Position numbers and translations under genes: made by a program. This document shows positions 60,870 to 64,000 of a stretch of 64,000 nucleotides of DNA, piece after piece. The DNA is from CAVSJJ01 sp963728395 (GTDB taxonomy: Bacteria; Actinomycetota; Actinomycetes; Actinomycetales; Dermatophilaceae), in the NCBI GenBank assembly GCA_963728395.1, contig CAVSJJ010000004.1:124001-188000 (forward strand), given 5' to 3'. Positions within the stretch are counted from its first letter, which is position 1, and each line of letters opens with the position of its first letter. A model generated the notes under the pieces. It saw only the letters and a list, made by a program, of their open reading frames with translations, made no database searches and was not told the DNA's origin.

Positions 60870-60890
60870 CTAGGGCGGCCCCACCCCCTG

Positions 60891-60958
60891 CTCGATTCGC
60901 CGAAATCTCATCGCAACCCTGGTGCACCGGCGAAGCGATGAGATTTCGGCGAATCGAG
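60891..60958. repeat. Perfect 24-bp inverted repeat between convergent genes
   Basis: Arms 60891-60914 and 60935-60958 are perfectly complementary and separated by a 20-nt loop that itself contains the palindrome GGTGCACC. It lies between convergent genes and probably ends transcription from both sides. It is followed by tandem GCAGCGGTGCGGACGGG-like repeats near 60958-60990. Confidence 0.85.
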
Positions 60959-61034
60959 AGCGGTGCGGACGGGCAGCGGTGCGGACGGGGCCGGAGGGGG
61001 CAGACGGGCAGCGGGGGCAGCCGGGCCAGCGGTG

Positions 61035-62003
61035 TCAGACGGTGAAGACGACCTTGCCCTCGACGGTGCCGTCGACCATCCGCTCGAAGCCGTCCCGGGC
61101 CTCGGCGAGGGGGCGGACCGAGTCGATCTGCGGCTCGATGCCGGCGTCGACGACGAACCGGGCGAGCCGCTGCAGTTCCTCGCGGCTGCCCATCGTGGAC
61201 CCGACGACCCGCAGCTGCTTGAAGAAGATCTTCGTCAGCTCGGCCTTGGCGGGCGCGTCGCCCGACGTCGCGCCGGAGATGACGATCGTCCCGCCGGGGA
61301 GGAGCGAGTTGACCGAGTGCGACCAGGTCGCCGCCCCGACGGTCTCCATGACAGCGTCGACCCGCTCCGGCAGCCGGGCACCGGACTCGAACGCCCGGTC
61401 GGCGCCGAGCGCCACCGCCTGCTCGCCCTTGGCGGCGTCCCGGCTCGTCACCCAGACCCGCAGCCCCGCGGCGGTACCGAGCTGGATGATGGCGGTCGCG
61501 ACGCCACCCCCGGCGCCCTGGACCAGGACGGTCGAGCCCGGGGTCACCCCGGCGTTGCCGAAGAGCATCCGGTATGCCGTGAGCCACGCGGTCGGCAGGC
61601 AGGCCGCCTGCTCCCACCCCAGCCCCTCGGGCTTGGGGACGAGGTTCCCCGTCGGGACGGCCACCTTCGTGGCGAGCGTGCCGTCGTGCAGCTCGGAGAG
61701 CAGCGTCCGGCGCGGGTCGAGGGTCTCATCCCCCGTCCATCCGGCCGAGGGGATGACGGCGTGGACGATGACCTCCTGGCCGTCCGGGGTGACACCGGCG
61801 CCGTCGCAGCCGAGCACCATGGGGAGCCGGTCGGCGGTCAGGCCTACCCCCTTGAGCGACCACACGTCGTGGTGGTTCAGGGCCGTGGCACGGAGGTCGA
61901 CGACCGTCCACCCGTCCCTCGGCTCGGGGTCCGGGCGCTCCCCTACCTGCAACCCGCTCAGCGGGTCGTCGACGGACTGGCTGACGGCGGTGACGGCGAG
62001 CAT
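61035..62003 (-). CDS. Zinc-less quinone oxidoreductase/alcohol dehydrogenase (MDR family)
   Basis: The gene encodes 322 residues of the medium-chain dehydrogenase/reductase superfamily. The GroES-like N-terminal domain has DVWSLKGVG and LGCDGAG; the nucleotide domain has VLVQGAGGGVATAIIQLGTA (GxGxxG-type) and VWVTSRDAAKGEQAV. The catalytic zinc ligands (Cys-His pair) are not evident, so a quinone- or enoyl-type NADPH reductase is likely. The ATG at 62003 follows TAGGGT by 6 nt. It precedes the rhamnose genes with a 9-nt gap but may be a separate transcript. Confidence 0.87.
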   Translation of the reverse strand: MLAVTAVSQSVDDPLSGLQVGERPDPEPRDGWTVVDLRATALNHHDVWSLKGVGLTADRLPMVLGCDGAGVTPDGQEVIVHAVIPSAGWTGDETLDPRRTLLSELHDGTLATKVAVPTGNLVPKPEGLGWEQAACLPTAWLTAYRMLFGNAGVTPGSTVLVQGAGGGVATAIIQLGTAAGLRVWVTSRDAAKGEQAVALGADRAFESGARLPERVDAVMETVGAATWSHSVNSLLPGGTIVISGATSGDAPAKAELTKIFFKQLRVVGSTMGSREELQRLARFVVDAGIEPQIDSVRPLAEARDGFERMVDGTVEGKVVFTV

Positions 62004-62009
62004 GCCTCG

Positions 62010-62015
62010 ACCCTA
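62010..62015 (-). promoter_or_regulatory. -10 box for the quinone oxidoreductase gene, leaderless
   Basis: TAGGGT lies 6 nt before the ATG at 62003. It overlaps the last codons of rmlD. Confidence 0.45.
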
Positions 62016-62870
62016 CCCACCCGAGGTTCCGAGCACGCTGGGAGCGGCCCGATGCAGCGCGTCCCGCCAGTCCGGCAGCGGCTCCAGCCCGGCGGCGGCC
62101 CACATCCCGTGGTCGAGGACGCTGTAGGCCGGGCGGGGCGCCGGCAAAGGGTACTCCGCGGTCGTGATGGGCCGAACGCGCTCGGGGTCCATCCCCAGCT
62201 CCTCGAGCACCGCCCGGGCCAGCCCGTGCCACGAGGTCTGGCCGCCGTTCGTCCCGTGCCAGATCCCGAAGGGGGCACCGCCCTCGACGATCCGGGCGAT
62301 CCCCTCGGCGAGGTCCATCGTCCAGGTCGGCTGGCCGATCTGGTCCGCGACGAAGGTCAGCGTGTCTCGCTCGCCGGCCAGCCGGGCGATCGTCGCCGGG
62401 ATGTTGCGGCCGTGCTCGCCATAGAGCCAGGCCGTTCGGACGACCCAGGTCCGCGGACAATCGGCCCGCACGGCCCACTCCCCCGCGGCCTTGGTCCGCC
62501 CGTAGGCCGAGGCCGGCGCGACCGGCGCGTCCGCGGCATACGGACGGTCGCCGTCGCCGGCGACGACGTAGTCGGTCGAGAGCTGGACGAGAGACGCACC
62601 GGCCGTGGTGCACGCCCGGGCCAGGTTGGCCGCGCCGACCGCATTGAGCAGGAAGGCCGTCGGCTCGTCGCTCTCGGCCGCGTCGACGGCCGTGTATGCC
62701 GCGCAGTTGACGACGACGTCGTGGCCCGGGACCGCGTCGGAACAGGCCGAGGCGTCGAGGATGTCCAGCTGGGGCCGGTCCCCCCGGGTGACGTCGTGAC
62801 CACGCTCCTCGAGGAGGTCGCACAGGTCGCGGCCGAGCATGCCGGCGGCGCCGGCGACGAGCCAGCGCAT
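62013..62870 (-). CDS. rmlD: dTDP-4-dehydrorhamnose reductase
   Basis: The enzyme makes the last step of dTDP-L-rhamnose synthesis, NAD(P)H-dependent reduction of the 4-keto sugar. The 285-residue protein has the Rossmann motif GAAGMLGRDL, the STDYV-like block LSTDYVVAGDG and the active-site Tyr-x-x-x-Lys in SAYGRTKAAGEWAV. Its ATG at 62870 overlaps the TGA of rmlB, so they are coupled. rmlC (the epimerase) is not seen between them and may lie elsewhere. Confidence 0.92.
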   Translation of the reverse strand: MRWLVAGAAGMLGRDLCDLLEERGHDVTRGDRPQLDILDASACSDAVPGHDVVVNCAAYTAVDAAESDEPTAFLLNAVGAANLARACTTAGASLVQLSTDYVVAGDGDRPYAADAPVAPASAYGRTKAAGEWAVRADCPRTWVVRTAWLYGEHGRNIPATIARLAGERDTLTFVADQIGQPTWTMDLAEGIARIVEGGAPFGIWHGTNGGQTSWHGLARAVLEELGMDPERVRPITTAEYPLPAPRPAYSVLDHGMWAAAGLEPLPDWRDALHRAAPSVLGTSGG

Positions 62871-63865
62871 CAGCGTCCCAGCCGCTCGTAGCGGGCCTCG
62901 GCGACGACCTTCGCGGTGCGCCACCAGCTCTCGTTCGCCTCGTACCAGGCGATCGTGTCGATGAGTCCGGAGCGGACATCCGGGTGGGCCGGCCGCCAGT
63001 TCGTCTCGGCCCGCAGCTTCGTCGAGTCGATCGCATAGCGCAGATCGTGCCCCGGACGGTCGGGGACGAGGTCGAACCAGTCGGCCGGCCGGCCCATCAG
63101 CCCGAGGATCAGCGCCACGACGTCGCGGTTGTTCATCTCGCCGTCGGCGCCGATGAGGTAGGTCTCGCCGACCCGCCCCTGCTCGAGGATGGCGATGACC
63201 GCGTCGTTGTGGTCATCGACGTGGATCCAGTCCCGGACGTTCGCGCCGGCGCCGTAGAGCTTGGGCCTGACCCCGTCGAGGATGCCAGTGATCTGACGCG
63301 GGACGAACTTCTCTGGGTGCTGCCGCGGACCGTAGTTGTTCGAGCAGTTCGAGATGGTGGCCTGGAGGCCGAAGGAGCGCACCCAGGCCCGGACGAGCAG
63401 GTCGGCGCTGGCCTTCGCGGCCGAGTACGGACTCGACGGGTTGTACGGGGTCGCCTCGGTGAACCTCGCGGGGTCGTCCAGCTCGAGGTCGCCGTAGACC
63501 TCGTCGGTCGAGATGTGGTGCAGGCGTTTCCCGTGACGCCGCACCGCCTGGACGAGCTGGTAGGTACCGACGATGTTCGTGTCGATGAAGGGCCACGGGT
63601 CGTCGAGGGAGTTGTCGTTGTGGGAGTCGGCGGCGAAGTGGACGACGACGTCGTGCGCCGCGACGAGCTCGTCGACGAGCGCCGCGTCGCACACGGACCC
63701 CTTGACGACGTCGACCTCACCGGCCACCGGGTCGAGGGAGGAGAGGTTCGCGGCATAGGTCATCGCGTCGATGACCGTGAGCCGCCACTGCGGGCGCGCC
63801 TTGCGTGCCCGGATGACGAAGTTGCTCCCGATGAACCCGGCGCCACCGGTGACGAGGACCTTCAT
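62870..63865 (-). CDS. rmlB: dTDP-glucose 4,6-dehydratase
   Basis: The enzyme converts dTDP-glucose to the 4-keto-6-deoxy sugar, the second step of dTDP-L-rhamnose synthesis. The 331-residue protein has the NAD motif GGAGFIGSN (7-15), the catalytic TDE (120-122) and Tyr147/Lys151 in SPYSAAK, and the sugar-binding block NNYGPRQHPEKFVPR. It starts 65 nt from the divergent rmlA and is followed by rmlD with 1-nt overlap. Rhamnose is part of the cell-wall linker in actinobacteria. Confidence 0.94.
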   Translation of the reverse strand: MKVLVTGGAGFIGSNFVIRARKARPQWRLTVIDAMTYAANLSSLDPVAGEVDVVKGSVCDAALVDELVAAHDVVVHFAADSHNDNSLDDPWPFIDTNIVGTYQLVQAVRRHGKRLHHISTDEVYGDLELDDPARFTEATPYNPSSPYSAAKASADLLVRAWVRSFGLQATISNCSNNYGPRQHPEKFVPRQITGILDGVRPKLYGAGANVRDWIHVDDHNDAVIAILEQGRVGETYLIGADGEMNNRDVVALILGLMGRPADWFDLVPDRPGHDLRYAIDSTKLRAETNWRPAHPDVRSGLIDTIAWYEANESWWRTAKVVAEARYERLGR

Positions 63866-63873
63866 GGCCCCTC

Positions 63874-63879
63874 AGCGTA
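63874..63879 (-). promoter_or_regulatory. -10 box for rmlB
   Basis: TACGCT lies 8 nt before the ATG at 63865 without a clear ribosome site. Confidence 0.4.
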
Positions 63880-63917
63880 GGGGAACGCGGGGGCCGGGCC
63901 GGTGCGCGGCGGCCCGT

Positions 63918-63923
63918 TAGGCT
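63918..63923 (+). promoter_or_regulatory. -10 box for rmlA, leaderless
   Basis: TAGGCT lies 7 nt before the ATG at 63931. Confidence 0.5.
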
Positions 63924-63930
63924 GCGCCCC

Positions 63931-64000
63931 ATGAAGGGCATCATCCTCGCGGGCGGGACCGGGTCGCGGCTGCATCCCATCACGATGGGGATCAGCAAGC
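63931..64000 (+). CDS. rmlA: Glucose-1-phosphate thymidylyltransferase, N-terminus only
   Basis: The enzyme starts dTDP-rhamnose synthesis by joining dTTP and glucose-1-phosphate. Only 23 residues are in the window. The first residues MKGIILAGGTGSRLHPIT contain the nucleotide-binding GGxGxRLxPxT signature, which makes the assignment secure. It is divergent from rmlB, forming the dTDP-rhamnose cluster. The remainder is beyond the right edge. Confidence 0.9.
   Translation, partial: MKGIILAGGTGSRLHPITMGISK

Noticed and set aside
1..64000. CRISPR arrays or prophage structural genes
   Set aside because: No regularly spaced repeats of 25-40 nt and no capsid, portal, terminase or tail genes were seen.

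Overview
The window is GC-rich (roughly 70% by eye) actinobacterial chromosome. The gene order rho / rpmE / prfA / prmC / tsaC / glyA / wecA / atpI / atpBEFH, the mycobacterial-type 2-oxoglutarate decarboxylase (kgd), several F420/flavin-type luciferase-like oxidoreductases and a mycothiol-dependent isomerase fold protein all point to Actinomycetia. A suborder-level guess is Micrococcales, perhaps an Intrasporangiaceae-like organism; that is inference. The octamer GTATGCCG/CGGCATAC occurs about 44 times by hand count and looks like a signature of the vertically inherited DNA.

Region by region. 1-9.7 kb, all minus strand: the F1Fo ATP synthase operon (atpH cut by the window edge, then F, E, B and an AtpI-like gene) preceded by two small membrane/hydrophobic genes, the polyprenyl-phosphate sugar-1-phosphate transferase wecA, glyA, the tRNA modification gene tsaC, the release factor methylase prmC, its substrate prfA, and rpmE. 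A CRP-type palindrome lies just upstream of atpI. 9.9-13.2 kb: a malic enzyme (minus), then an LLM oxidoreductase and a GNAT gene (plus). 13.2-22.4 kb, minus strand: an amino-acid operon reading response regulator, argS, lysA, hom, thrC, thrB, followed by rho. tRNA-Arg(CCG) sits divergently beside the response regulator.

22.5-25.8 kb is a small integrated element: the tRNA 3' end and its trailer are duplicated at 25.73-25.78 kb. Between the copies lie a VapBC toxin-antitoxin pair under an AT-rich palindromic operator, a small helix-turn-helix protein, and a tyrosine integrase broken by a frameshift. Phased direct repeats near both ends look like integrase arm sites. 26-30.5 kb continues as accessory DNA with broken genes (XRE regulator with an amber codon, frameshifted DUF4386 gene, truncated VOC gene), an intact CPBP protease-like gene and an ArsR regulator with a clear operator. 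No GTATGCCG octamer occurs from about 21.8 to 31.8 kb.

30.7-48.8 kb: a 1053-residue secreted beta-propeller/FN3 protein, an LLM oxidoreductase, a YciI (DGPF)-ECF sigma factor pair, a DUF5701 gene divergent from a TetR regulator, a decayed alpha/beta hydrolase, a Ddn-like reductase, an ABC exporter, an MFS drug exporter, a second ECF sigma factor coupled to a mycothiol-dependent isomerase-like gene, a hydratase of the FAH fold, and a secreted S53 peptidase. 49-64 kb: two overlapping CBS-domain CorC/HlyC-type membrane proteins, another ABC exporter, kgd with a terminator built from an inverted pair of the octamer, a DUF6104 protein, an SGNH hydrolase, an SDR protein, an LLM oxidoreductase, a quinone-type oxidoreductase, and the dTDP-rhamnose genes rmlD and rmlB divergent from rmlA, which is cut by the right edge.

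Many genes start 6-8 nt after a TANNNT box, which suggests leaderless transcription is common here and helps fix start codons.
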